Source: Actinobacteria bacterium UBA2184 (GTDB lineage: Bacteria; Actinomycetota; Coriobacteriia; Anaerosomatales; Anaerosomataceae). Taken from it: a DNA stretch of 33,588 nucleotides. The stretch spans positions 1 to 33,588 of the forward strand of contig DCVQ01000031.1 of the NCBI GenBank assembly GCA_002328745.1. The letters are read 5' to 3'. Positions 24,416-32,192 of the stretch are shown one piece after another (positions within the stretch are counted from its first letter, which is position 1; each line of letters begins with the position of its first letter). The position numbers and the translations under genes are program-made. The notes under the pieces were generated by a model that was not told the DNA's origin, did not search any database, and saw nothing but the letters and a program-made list of their open reading frames with translations.

Positions 24416-25482
24416 ACCAGCCCGAAGTGCGTGAGGGTGTCCTGGAGCGACTCGAACTCCCCGATATCCACCCACGACCGTTCCGACACCGGGTACACGC
24501 CGACGGGCAGCCCGTCGGCGAGGCAGCCGTTGATGATGTCCGTCATGTGGATGAAGGTGCCGTCCGGCACGCGGTCCAGGATCGAGGGCTCGATCACGTA
24601 GAAGCCGGTGCTCACGAGGAAGTTGAACTGCGGCTTCTCGCGGATCGAGACGAGCGCTCCGCCTTCAGCGACCTCACAGACGCCGTAGGGGATGGTCTCG
24701 TGCCGGGTTGATGCGATGAGCGTGATCGTGTTGCCGTGCTCGCGGTGGTATCGGACGATGTCCGCGTAGTCGGCATCCACCACGATGTCGCAGTTGGTGA
24801 GGATGAACGTGCGATCGAGCAAGTCCCTCATCAGGCTCAGGCTTCCGCCCGTGCCGAGCGGCTCCGTCTCGTGCACGTAGGTGATGTCGTAGGGCGTCTC
24901 CACGTCGGCGAAGTAGGCCTTGATCAGATTGGCCTTGTAGTTGAGCGTGACGAAGAACCGATCGGCCCCGTATGCCGAGAAGCGATCCAGGATGAGTTCC
25001 AGGATGGTCTGGTCGCCGAGCGGCATGAGCGGCTTCGGCAGGATGTTGGTGTAGGGCGACAGCCGTGTTCCCTTGCCGCCCGCCATGACGACCACGGGAG
25101 TGTCTATCTGCTCGCGTACCGGCGCCGGGCTCTCGAACAGGTCGAGCCACCAGACGGCCGAGACCACGCGGCCGCGCTCGTCGACGAGCGGTATGCACTC
25201 CACGCGCCGCTCCACCATGAGCGCTCGCGCTTCGTCGGGCCCGCTTCCCGCGGATAGCGTCAGCGGGCTGGCGCTCATGGCTCGCGAGACCGGCTCCGCG
25301 AGGTCGTTGCCGCCGAGGATCCAGCGTCGCACATCGCCGTCGGTGACCACGCCGAGCAAGACGCGCTCCTCGTCGGTGACGAGCACGATCCGGTCGCCGG
25401 AGGCGTCCATGACCTGTAGCGCCCGGGCCACCGACTCGTCAGGCCCGACGATCAGGTCGTCGATCCGCTTGTCCGTCTGCAT
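24412..25482 (-). CDS. ptmE: CBS-domain nucleotidyltransferase (PtmE-type)
   Basis: A 356-residue fusion of two N-terminal CBS motifs (about residues 1-118, with VTDEERVLLGVVTDGDVRRWIL) and a sugar-1-phosphate nucleotidyltransferase domain (about 125-350) with VMAGGKGTRLSPYT, LPKPLMPLGD, LTNCDIV and VDIGEFE. In Campylobacter jejuni PtmE makes the GDP-activated glucosamine sugar that feeds legionaminic acid synthesis, so its presence suggests a GDP-based route here rather than the UDP route of pseudaminic acid. The ATG at 25482 has GAGG eight bases upstream inside the LegC gene; an overlapping GTG at 25488 is less likely. CBS domains may bind a nucleotide effector. Confidence 0.85.
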   Translation of the reverse strand: MQTDKRIDDLIVGPDESVARALQVMDASGDRIVLVTDEERVLLGVVTDGDVRRWILGGNDLAEPVSRAMSASPLTLSAGSGPDEARALMVERRVECIPLVDERGRVVSAVWWLDLFESPAPVREQIDTPVVVMAGGKGTRLSPYTNILPKPLMPLGDQTILELILDRFSAYGADRFFVTLNYKANLIKAYFADVETPYDITYVHETEPLGTGGSLSLMRDLLDRTFILTNCDIVVDADYADIVRYHREHGNTITLIASTRHETIPYGVCEVAEGGALVSIREKPQFNFLVSTGFYVIEPSILDRVPDGTFIHMTDIINGCLADGLPVGVYPVSERSWVDIGEFESLQDTLTHFGLV

Positions 25483-25484
25483 CG

Positions 25485-26660
25485 TCACACCCTCGCACTC
25501 TCTATCGCATCGCAGATGCGCTCGATGTCGTGCTGCGCCAGCGTATGGGTGCACGGGAGGTTCAGTACGCGTTCCCAGAACCACCTCGCGCGTTCGACCC
25601 GGTAGGCGCGCTCGTTGGCGTACGGCGCTTGCCGGTGGTTGAGGTACCACACCGGCCGCGTTTGTATCCCCTTCGCCGCGAGCGACGACATCAGAGCTTC
25701 GCGGTCCATCCCGAATCCGGCAGGATCCACGAGCGCCGAGTAGAACCAGTAGTTGGGCTGCGTGCCGTCAGGGACGCCGAGCAGCTCGATCCCGTCGATC
25801 CCGGCGAGCCGCTCTGCGTAGCGTGCATGGTTGGCGGCCTTCGCCGAGATACGGGCGTCCAGGGTCTCCATCTGCGCCGCCCCGAGCGCGGCGGACACGT
25901 TCGACAGCCGGTAGTTGTATCCGACCTCATCGTGCACGTAGCGGATCTCGTCGGCCTTCGCCTGGGTGACGAGGTGCAATGCCCGCTGTGCGAGATGCTC
26001 GTCCGCCGTGAGGATCATGCCGCCACCGCCGGTGGTGATGATCTTGTTGCCGTTGAACGACAGGGCTCCGAGCAGCCCGACGGTCCCCGTGTGGCGCCCT
26101 GCAAGCGGTCCGGCCGTCCACGACGATCCGAGGCTCTCGGCCGCGTCCTCCACGACCGGGACGTCCCACTCCCCGGCCACCCGCAGCAGTTCGTCCATCC
26201 GGCAGGGGCTGCCGAAGACGTGCACCGGCAGGACGGCGGCCACCCGGCGCCCGGTCGCGCGATCGATGACGCCGTCGGCCGTGCGCTCGCACTCAGCCGA
26301 GAGGAACGACGCGACCTTCTCCACGTCGATGTTCATGTAGTCGTCGCAGTCCATGAAGACAGGGTGCGCGCCGAGATAGGCGACCGGGTTGACCGTGGCG
26401 ATGAACGTCAGCGCGGGGACGAGCACCTCGTCCCCGGGGCCGACGCCCGCGAGTCTCAGCGCTACGTGGATCGCGGCGGTGCCGCTGGCGCACGAGATCG
26501 CGAACGGCGAGCCAACGCGGGTCGCGACGGCGCGTTCGAAGCGTGCGATGTAGTCCCCGGAGGTGACCCACCCGTTCTCGATGCAGTCGAGAACGTAGTC
26601 GCGTTCGTGCTCTCCCATGACCGGCACGGACAGGGGTACCGATGGGCCCGTATCAGACAT
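25485..26660 (-). CDS. legC: PLP-dependent sugar aminotransferase, LegC-type
   Basis: DegT/DnrJ/EryC1/StrS-family aminotransferase, predicted to aminate C4 of the 4-keto-6-deoxy sugar on the way to legionaminic acid. The 391-residue protein has VPVMGEHERDYVLDCIENGWVT-type start (NGWVTSG motif), CASGTAAIHVAL, EDAAESLGSSW and the Schiff-base Lys in SFNGNKIITTGGGGMI, as in LegC. The ATG at 26660 is preferred because the ribosome site (GAGGCGG) is too near the other in-frame ATG at 26669. The keto substrate would come from a LegB 4,6-dehydratase, not found in this window. It follows the flippase gene on the same strand after 185 bases. Confidence 0.87.
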   Translation of the reverse strand: MSDTGPSVPLSVPVMGEHERDYVLDCIENGWVTSGDYIARFERAVATRVGSPFAISCASGTAAIHVALRLAGVGPGDEVLVPALTFIATVNPVAYLGAHPVFMDCDDYMNIDVEKVASFLSAECERTADGVIDRATGRRVAAVLPVHVFGSPCRMDELLRVAGEWDVPVVEDAAESLGSSWTAGPLAGRHTGTVGLLGALSFNGNKIITTGGGGMILTADEHLAQRALHLVTQAKADEIRYVHDEVGYNYRLSNVSAALGAAQMETLDARISAKAANHARYAERLAGIDGIELLGVPDGTQPNYWFYSALVDPAGFGMDREALMSSLAAKGIQTRPVWYLNHRQAPYANERAYRVERARWFWERVLNLPCTHTLAQHDIERICDAIESARV

Positions 26661-26845
26661 CGTGGGCATCCGCCTCGCATCTCGTCATGTGGCGTTCGTC
26701 CGGCAGGCGCTCGATCGTCGTGCACTGCGTCAGCGTGTGCCGGGCGCGTCGCATCCCTACAAGTGTCGCATAAGCGGTCGCGTGCGGCGGTGTCGGTTGT
26801 GAAACAACGGTGTGGCCCTCGCGCCTGCGGGCGCCGCCGCATCTA
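26661..26845. other. Intergenic space between flippase and LegC genes
   Basis: The 185-base gap holds a perfect palindrome GTTGT-GAA-ACAAC at 26796-26808 and a small GC hairpin (GCGCC-TGCG-GGCGC) near 26823 just past the flippase stop. The flippase frame ends with two stops in a row (TGA TAG). No clear promoter consensus was found on the minus strand, though a start for the leg genes here would be logical. Confidence 0.45.
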
Positions 26846-28327
26846 TCAGGCGGAACCATTCCTCCGGCCCATCCTGGCGATGAATCGGCGCACCTCGTGC
26901 GCGCTCACCACGCCACCGACCATCAGCAGACCGGCGGAGGCGGCGACCAGCGCGAGCTTGGCCAGGATGTCTGCCGCGAGGGGCAGTGCGAAGCCGTCGA
27001 TGGCATGATTGCCGACGAACGCCACAGCGAAGACGATCGTCGCACGCAGCAGCTTGCCGTCCTCGAGCGAGCCGGGCATGGACCACCCGGTGAGGACTCT
27101 GGCCCCTATCGCCATGAGCGTGTAGCTGATGAGCGTGGCCCAGGCCGCGCCGTACATCCCGTATCGGGGGATCAGCAGGAGGTTCGCGCCGATGTTCGCT
27201 GCGGCAGCGAAGCTTGTGAGCAGCATGATCCGCCCGGTTCGCTTCGCGAAGAAGGTGCCGGTGGACAGCACGCTGTACATCGCGAACGCGTAGTAGCCGG
27301 CGGTCACGATCGGAACCACGCCAGCGGCCTCCCAGTATCGTTCGGCCGCAAGGATGACCAGCAGCTCTCGTGAGAGCGCGAGAAACGCGATCGCTGCGAT
27401 CGTCACCCCGGCCGCGTAGATGGTGGAAAGCCGCGGCAGGAGTCCGCGCTGGTCCTCGTCTCCCGCCATGTCGTAGTAGATCGGGCCCCAGGCCTGATTC
27501 AGGGAGCTCGTCACGAGGCTGAGCGCCATGCTCACGTTGTAGGCGAGCGAGTACAGTCCCACAGCCTCTATCGTCGAGAGCCGTTCGAGCATGTAGCGGT
27601 CGGCGAACGTGAGCAGCCAGCCGGCGAAGTAGTGCGGCACGAGCGGGAGTCCGAACACGAGCGAGCGCTTGAGCCAGTGCCAGGAGAACTTGAACTCCAT
27701 CTCCCGGACGAGCAGCGCGAGCGCCACGGGGAGCAGCACCAGGGTGGCGGTGAGCGTGCCGCGCAGGCTGCCGATGGCCCCCTGGCGGAGCGCAGCGATG
27801 AAGTACAGGGTGGCGCTCACGTTGACCGCGAAGCTCGCGAGCTGGAACGTGGTGTGCGTCTTGGCCTGGCCGCGAGCGCGGTTCACGGCCTGCAACAGCG
27901 CAAGCGGGACGCCGAGGTACGCGATCCACAGCGCCGTCTGCAGGTACGGGTCGAACGTGATCCGCTCGCTGGAGAGGAGCGAGGGCGTCACCTTCGGCCC
28001 GGCCCACATGAGCAGCGCCGTGGCCGCGGCGCCGAATGCGAGCACGGCGACCACGACGCTGAAAAGCATCGAGCGGATGCCCGCCTCGCCGTCCTCCTCG
28101 GCCTGGGAGGAGCGGAAGTAGAGCGTGAGCGACCCGTTCTGTCCGAGCGTGAGGGCCACGGTCGCCATGGTGGCTATCATGGTCGCGAGCGACAGGATGC
28201 CGTAGTCTTCGGGGGTCAGGAAGCGGGTGTAGACAGGGATGAGCAGGAATGCCACGGCCTTGGGCAGGATGCTCCCGATGCCGTAGACTGTGAAGTCCTT
28301 GAGTACACGTCTCACCTGCTGCAACAC
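26846..28327 (-). CDS. Polysaccharide flippase (Wzx/MATE-like oligosaccharide exporter)
   Basis: Integral membrane protein of 493 residues that should flip lipid-linked oligosaccharide across the cytoplasmic membrane. It begins VLQQVRRVLKDFTVYGIGSILPKAVAFLLIPVYTRFL (only part quoted here as VYGIGSILPKAVAF), with the TPEDYGILSLA element typical of Wzx-type proteins, and shows about 12-14 hydrophobic segments to the end. The GTG 28327 start is chosen because it precedes the conserved first helix; the ribosome site is weak and an open frame continues 54 bases upstream. It heads the minus-strand leg cluster. Which polymer it exports is not known. Confidence 0.88.
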   Translation of the reverse strand: MLQQVRRVLKDFTVYGIGSILPKAVAFLLIPVYTRFLTPEDYGILSLATMIATMATVALTLGQNGSLTLYFRSSQAEEDGEAGIRSMLFSVVVAVLAFGAAATALLMWAGPKVTPSLLSSERITFDPYLQTALWIAYLGVPLALLQAVNRARGQAKTHTTFQLASFAVNVSATLYFIAALRQGAIGSLRGTLTATLVLLPVALALLVREMEFKFSWHWLKRSLVFGLPLVPHYFAGWLLTFADRYMLERLSTIEAVGLYSLAYNVSMALSLVTSSLNQAWGPIYYDMAGDEDQRGLLPRLSTIYAAGVTIAAIAFLALSRELLVILAAERYWEAAGVVPIVTAGYYAFAMYSVLSTGTFFAKRTGRIMLLTSFAAAANIGANLLLIPRYGMYGAAWATLISYTLMAIGARVLTGWSMPGSLEDGKLLRATIVFAVAFVGNHAIDGFALPLAADILAKLALVAASAGLLMVGGVVSAHEVRRFIARMGRRNGSA

Positions 28328-28395
28328 TTCGCACCATCCGAGTCTGCGTGCGCTCCGGGCACCGACACACCACGCTCCCACAGCGCGGTGCGGAT

Positions 28396-28401
28396 TGTCA
28401 A
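28396..28401 (-). promoter_or_regulatory. Possible -35 element for the flippase gene
   Basis: A perfect TTGACA is read on the minus strand at 28401-28396, about 70 bases before the flippase start. The matching -10 at 17-18 bases is poor (GAGCGT), so activity may depend on an activator or the element may be chance. Confidence 0.3.
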
Positions 28402-28426
28402 AACCGTTGCAGCACCGCCATCGCGC

Positions 28427-28457
28427 TTGACGACCCGGGGGTGCGGGCTGCTATGAA
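28427..28457 (+). promoter_or_regulatory. Promoter for the DUF4330-ligase-NeuD unit
   Basis: TTGACG (28427-28432) and TATGAA (28452-28457) with 19 bases between them. Transcription from about 28464 gives a 40-base leader to the GTG at 28504. It shows that the in-frame ATG at 28453, which lies within the -10, is not the start codon. Confidence 0.55.
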
Positions 28458-28503
28458 TGATGCGGGCTTACCCCCCGGTGATACCGCGAGACTTGGAGGA
28501 ACC

Positions 28504-28992
28504 GTGCGCCTATTCGACGAGAAGTACCGCATCCTCGGGATCATCAACCCCCTGGACGTGCTGGTCATCATCGTGCTTGCCGCCCTTGCGTTCGTCGCCT
28601 ACGGGCTGCTTTCGGACGAGCCTGCGACTGTTGCCGAGACCCGGACGATCACGTATTCGCTCGTGTGCCCGGCCGTCCCCGCGTCCTCGGACGGTCTGGT
28701 GAGCGTGGGCGATCCGATCACGAAGCTCGGCGTCGGTGAGATCGGGACCGTCACGGCCGTCACTTCGGTGCCCTCGCCGTTCGAGCAGTGGGATGGTGAG
28801 CGGGTGGTCGTGTACGAGAGCGAGCTGCTCGTCGACGTCGTGATCACCGTTGAGGCCGAGGCGCAGGACACCGATCTCGGCTACCTTGTCAGCGGCGTCG
28901 TCTTGCGCAATAACACCGTGCTGGCGATCGCCACGAAGACGTTCGAGTTCTCCACGGCGCAGGTCTTGGATCTGGAGGCGGCGGTTGACTGA
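28504..28992 (+). CDS. DUF4330 membrane-anchored protein
   Basis: A 162-residue protein of the DUF4330 family: short N-terminal segment VRLFDEKYRILGIINPLD, one membrane helix (LVIIVLAALAFVAYGLL, about residues 18-34), then an extracytoplasmic beta-rich domain with GDPITKLGVGEIGTVTAV. The family's biochemical role is not known to me. GTG 28504 follows GGAGG by four bases. It overlaps the next gene by eight bases. Its place at the head of a glycan operon suggests an accessory envelope role. Confidence 0.8.
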   Translation: MRLFDEKYRILGIINPLDVLVIIVLAALAFVAYGLLSDEPATVAETRTITYSLVCPAVPASSDGLVSVGDPITKLGVGEIGTVTAVTSVPSPFEQWDGERVVVYESELLVDVVITVEAEAQDTDLGYLVSGVVLRNNTVLAIATKTFEFSTAQVLDLEAAVD

Positions 28993-30448
28993 TCCACGGC
29001 CTCGCGAGCGGTCGGACGTGTGGACCGGTGCGGCGATCGCGTTCGCCGTGCTGATCGCCGCGGTGACGTTCGTGACCGAGCGGATCCACATCGCCGGGCT
29101 TCCCGTCGATGCGATCGTGGCGGGCGTGCCGATCGCAGTGCTGCTCGCGGTTCCCTATCTGACGCGCCGGGAGCACGTTCGTTTGCGATGGGAGCTCATC
29201 GCGTGGCCTGCGGGCGTCTTTCTTGCCGCGAGCCTGCTGAGCGTGATCGCCAATGGCGGTCGACTCGGCGATCTGATGACCGTCTTCCGGTACGCGACCT
29301 ACGGCGTGCTCACGGTGGTGGTCGGTGCTCTGGCGACCGATTCGAGGATACGCCGGTTCCTGCTCTGGGCGATCATCGTCGTCGGGGCGGCCACCACGCT
29401 CGTGGCAGCGTTCCAGTATCTCAACCTCGAACCGACGCCCGGCCTTGAGGGACTGGAGCCCGAGATCGCCACGCGCGTGCGGGGCACGTTCAACAACGCC
29501 AATACCTACGCGGAGTACCTGATCCTCGTGCTCGGCGCGGGGCTGGCGCTGGCGGTGAAAGAGCGCGGACGCTGGCGGACCGTCGCAGTAGCCCTGTCGG
29601 CTGTCCTGTTCGGCACGCTGCTTCTTACGTACACGCGTGGGAGCTGGCTGGCGCTCGCCATCGCTCTCGCGATCGCGATACCCCTCGCGCAACCGCGGCT
29701 CGTGGCCCCTGTGGTGGCGGCGGTGGCGGCGGCGATCGCGCTCAGTCCCGGCGTGCTCGCCAGAGTCACGGGCATGCTGAAACTCGAGGGTACGGCGGTC
29801 TTCAGGATCCGCCTCTGGAGGGTAGGCCTGGCCGCTCTCGGCGCCAGCCCGCTACTGGGCGCCGGACCCGGGCGCTTCCTCGAGGCGTACGAGGCGACGG
29901 TGCTTCAGCGGTTCGACCTCTTCACCGGCTACCTGCGGTACGGTGCGCACAACTCCTATCTGACGCTGGGCGTCGAGATCGGCCTGATAGGCACGGCCGC
30001 GTTTGCCGTGCTCGTGGTGTTCCTCGCGACCCGCGGGCTGTTCATCGCTTCGCGTGACGGTGTCACCTCCGGCCGACGCAGTGAAGTCCTCATCCTGGGC
30101 GCCGGGCTGACGGCCTTCGTGCTCAATTCGCTCACCAGCAACTGTTTCCAGCACCCGCAGGCGGCCGTGTTCTTCTGGCTGACCGCGGGGCTGCTCATCG
30201 GGGCCGCAGACGAGACGCTGGACGCGCCGCTCGCGGACCTTCCCGAACCGGCGCCTGCGCGTGGGATCACGAGCAGCTCGGTGGCCTTCGCTGTGTGGAG
30301 GCGCGAGTCGCGGGCGCTGCGACGGGCGTGGCGCGGCAGCGTCCTGTTCAGGCTGGGTGCGGTTCAGCCTCGGCCTCGGGGTATCGTGCGCGCCAGTTGG
30401 ACAGGGCGGGCGGCGCGTCGGCTGTTGGCGCCTCTCGGGCGGGTCTGA
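28985..30448 (+). CDS. O-antigen ligase/polymerase family membrane protein (Wzy/WaaL)
   Basis: Multi-pass membrane protein of 487 residues with about 10-12 hydrophobic segments. The Wzy_C-type region includes RGTFNNANTYAEYL, LLTYTRGSWLAL, the large outer loop, and GAGPGRF followed by GAHNSYLTLGVEIG, typical of the O-antigen ligase/polymerase superfamily. It would join or polymerise lipid-linked glycans on the outer membrane face. The TTG at 28985 is favoured because GGAGG lies exactly six bases upstream and it overlaps the DUF4330 stop; a GTG at 29017 is an alternative. The last 75 residues are basic and cytoplasmic. Polymerase and ligase cannot be told apart from motifs. Confidence 0.85.
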   Translation: MTDPRPRERSDVWTGAAIAFAVLIAAVTFVTERIHIAGLPVDAIVAGVPIAVLLAVPYLTRREHVRLRWELIAWPAGVFLAASLLSVIANGGRLGDLMTVFRYATYGVLTVVVGALATDSRIRRFLLWAIIVVGAATTLVAAFQYLNLEPTPGLEGLEPEIATRVRGTFNNANTYAEYLILVLGAGLALAVKERGRWRTVAVALSAVLFGTLLLTYTRGSWLALAIALAIAIPLAQPRLVAPVVAAVAAAIALSPGVLARVTGMLKLEGTAVFRIRLWRVGLAALGASPLLGAGPGRFLEAYEATVLQRFDLFTGYLRYGAHNSYLTLGVEIGLIGTAAFAVLVVFLATRGLFIASRDGVTSGRRSEVLILGAGLTAFVLNSLTSNCFQHPQAAVFFWLTAGLLIGAADETLDAPLADLPEPAPARGITSSSVAFAVWRRESRALRRAWRGSVLFRLGAVQPRPRGIVRASWTGRAARRLLAPLGRV

Positions 30449-30450
30449 CC

Positions 30451-31479
30451 GTGCGCATCTGGATCGACATCACCAACTCGCCACACGTGCGCTTCTTCGC
30501 GCCGCTGATCGCCGAGCTCGAGGCCCGTGGGCATGAGGTCTCGGTCACCGCTCGCGAGTACGCCCAGACGGTGAGCCTGCTCGAGCGCGAGGAGATCCCG
30601 TACGTGCTCATCGGCCGGCACCGCGGCAAGTCGCTCGCGCGCAAGGCATGGGGGCTCCTCTCTCGCTCGCTCCGGCTCGTCGCGTTCGCACGCAGGCATA
30701 GGTTCGACGTCGCGTTCAGCCACGCGTCCAACGACCTCGCCGTCGCCGCCTGGCTGCTCCGCATCCCGCACCTCATCGTCCACGATTACGAGCACGCCAA
30801 CCTTTCGTACGCGGTCAACGCACGTCTTGCGTCGCGCATCCTCGTGCCGGACGCGATCCCTGCTGCTGCCGTGATCGCGCACGGGGCACCGCCCGAACGG
30901 GTCGGGACGTTTCCAGGCCTCAAGGAGCACGTCTACCTTGACGCGGCAACCGTCGCGGCGGCCGATCCTGTGGGCGTCCGTCGCGAGCTGGGCGTCGATG
31001 ACGCTCGGGCGCTCGTGGTGGTTCGGCCGCCAGCGACGATGTCGGCGTACCACCGCTTCAAGAACGAGCGTTTCGACGCGCTGCTCGAGACGCTTGCGAG
31101 CGCGCCCGATGCGCGCGTCGTGCTCCTGGCGCGCACTCCGGAGCAGCGGGCGGCGCTTGCCGAGCGTTTCGGCGGGCGAGCGATCATGCCCGAGGCCGCG
31201 CTCGATGGCACGTCGCTCGTGCTCGCGGCTGCGTGCGTGGTCTCCGCGGGGGGTACGATGAACCGAGAAGCCGCGGTGCTCGGCACCCCCGCCTACACGG
31301 TGTTCGCCGGCGCGATGGGTGCGGTCGACCGCGACCTGGTGGCGCGCGGCATGCTCATCGAGGTGGGCGAGGGCACCGTCGTCCCCACGAGTGGTGCGGC
31401 TCGGCGCGAGCCCTGGTTCGTGGACAACCGCGAGGCGATCATCGCCGAGCTCGAAGGGCTCGGCGGGCACGGGCGCTGA
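30451..31479 (+). CDS. DUF354 family GT-B-like protein
   Basis: A 342-residue protein of the DUF354 family, whose members resemble GT-B enzymes and nucleotide-sugar 2-epimerases. Signatures are RIWIDITNSPHVRFFAPLI at the start, ARGHEVSVTAREY, FSHASNDLAVAAWLL, a VVRPPATMSAYH segment and VVSAGGTMNREAAVLGTPAYTVFAG near the C-terminus. The reaction is not established for the family as far as I know; it is often found in polysaccharide or archaeal-type sugar loci. GTG 30451 follows the ligase stop by two bases with only a weak GGGCGGG site, so translation is probably coupled. Confidence 0.85.
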   Translation: MRIWIDITNSPHVRFFAPLIAELEARGHEVSVTAREYAQTVSLLEREEIPYVLIGRHRGKSLARKAWGLLSRSLRLVAFARRHRFDVAFSHASNDLAVAAWLLRIPHLIVHDYEHANLSYAVNARLASRILVPDAIPAAAVIAHGAPPERVGTFPGLKEHVYLDAATVAAADPVGVRRELGVDDARALVVVRPPATMSAYHRFKNERFDALLETLASAPDARVVLLARTPEQRAALAERFGGRAIMPEAALDGTSLVLAAACVVSAGGTMNREAAVLGTPAYTVFAGAMGAVDRDLVARGMLIEVGEGTVVPTSGAARREPWFVDNREAIIAELEGLGGHGR

Positions 31480-31541
31480 GACACTGTGCCCGGACCGGCG
31501 TGCAGGCACCCGGGTTCGGTACGGACGGAGAGGAGCACGCG

Positions 31542-32192
31542 GTGCGATTCGTGGTGATCGGTGCGGGCGGATTCTCGAAGGAGGTCGCCGACCTCCTTCG
31601 AGACCTGGGCCACGAGCCTGTGGCGTTCTTCGACGATCACACGCCGGATCGGGTGCACTCCACGACCGGCCTGCCGGTCATCGCCGACCCCGCTGCTCTC
31701 CCCGCGCACGACGCGGCCTGCATGGCGATCGGCGATTCTGCCGTCAGGGAGCGCGTCGCGAAACGCTTGGCCGGCACGCCGATGCCGCCGCTCGTGCATC
31801 CCACGGCCACCGTAAGCCCTGCCGCCACGCTCGGCGAGGGGACGCTCGTCATGCACAACAGCGTGGTGAGCGCGAGCGCTGTCGTGGGCGAGTTCTGCAT
31901 CCTGAACGTCGGCGTGTACGTTGCGCATGACTGCACGGTGGGGGCCTTCACGCACCTGGCCGCTGGCGTGAAGCTCGGCGGCGCGTCGCACGTGGGTCGC
32001 TCGTGCCTGTGCGGCACCGGCTCGATCCTGCTCCCGGGCATCTCGGTGGGCTCGGGGGTGACCGTGGGCGCGGGCGCGGTCGTCCACCGCGACGTGCGCG
32101 ACGACGTCACCGCGGCGGGCGTTCCCGCGCGGGTGCTGCCGAAGGGCGGCCGCGAGGTCCCCTCGGCGAAGCTTGGAGGCCCCCGTGGGTGA
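31542..32192 (+). CDS. NeuD/PglD-type sugar O/N-acetyltransferase (possible LegH)
   Basis: A 216-residue sialic-acid-type acetyltransferase with a Rossmann-like N-terminal domain (RFVVIGAGGFSKEVADLL) and a left-handed beta-helix from about residue 85. The conserved base His129 lies in VAHDCTVGAFTHLAAG, as in PglD where the equivalent His is catalytic. The C-terminus has the usual VTAAGVPARVL. GTG 31542 has AGGAG six bases upstream. The legionaminic pathway needs an N-acetyltransferase (LegH) and none is in the minus-strand leg operon, so this gene may fill that step; O-acetylation of a finished glycan is the alternative. Confidence 0.82.
   Translation: MRFVVIGAGGFSKEVADLLRDLGHEPVAFFDDHTPDRVHSTTGLPVIADPAALPAHDAACMAIGDSAVRERVAKRLAGTPMPPLVHPTATVSPAATLGEGTLVMHNSVVSASAVVGEFCILNVGVYVAHDCTVGAFTHLAAGVKLGGASHVGRSCLCGTGSILLPGISVGSGVTVGAGAVVHRDVRDDVTAAGVPARVLPKGGREVPSAKLGGPRG

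Noticed and set aside
28453..28503. ATG at 28453 as start of the DUF4330 gene
   Set aside because: It lies in the -10 box of a good promoter, lacks a ribosome site, and the GTG at 28504 has GGAGG at proper distance.
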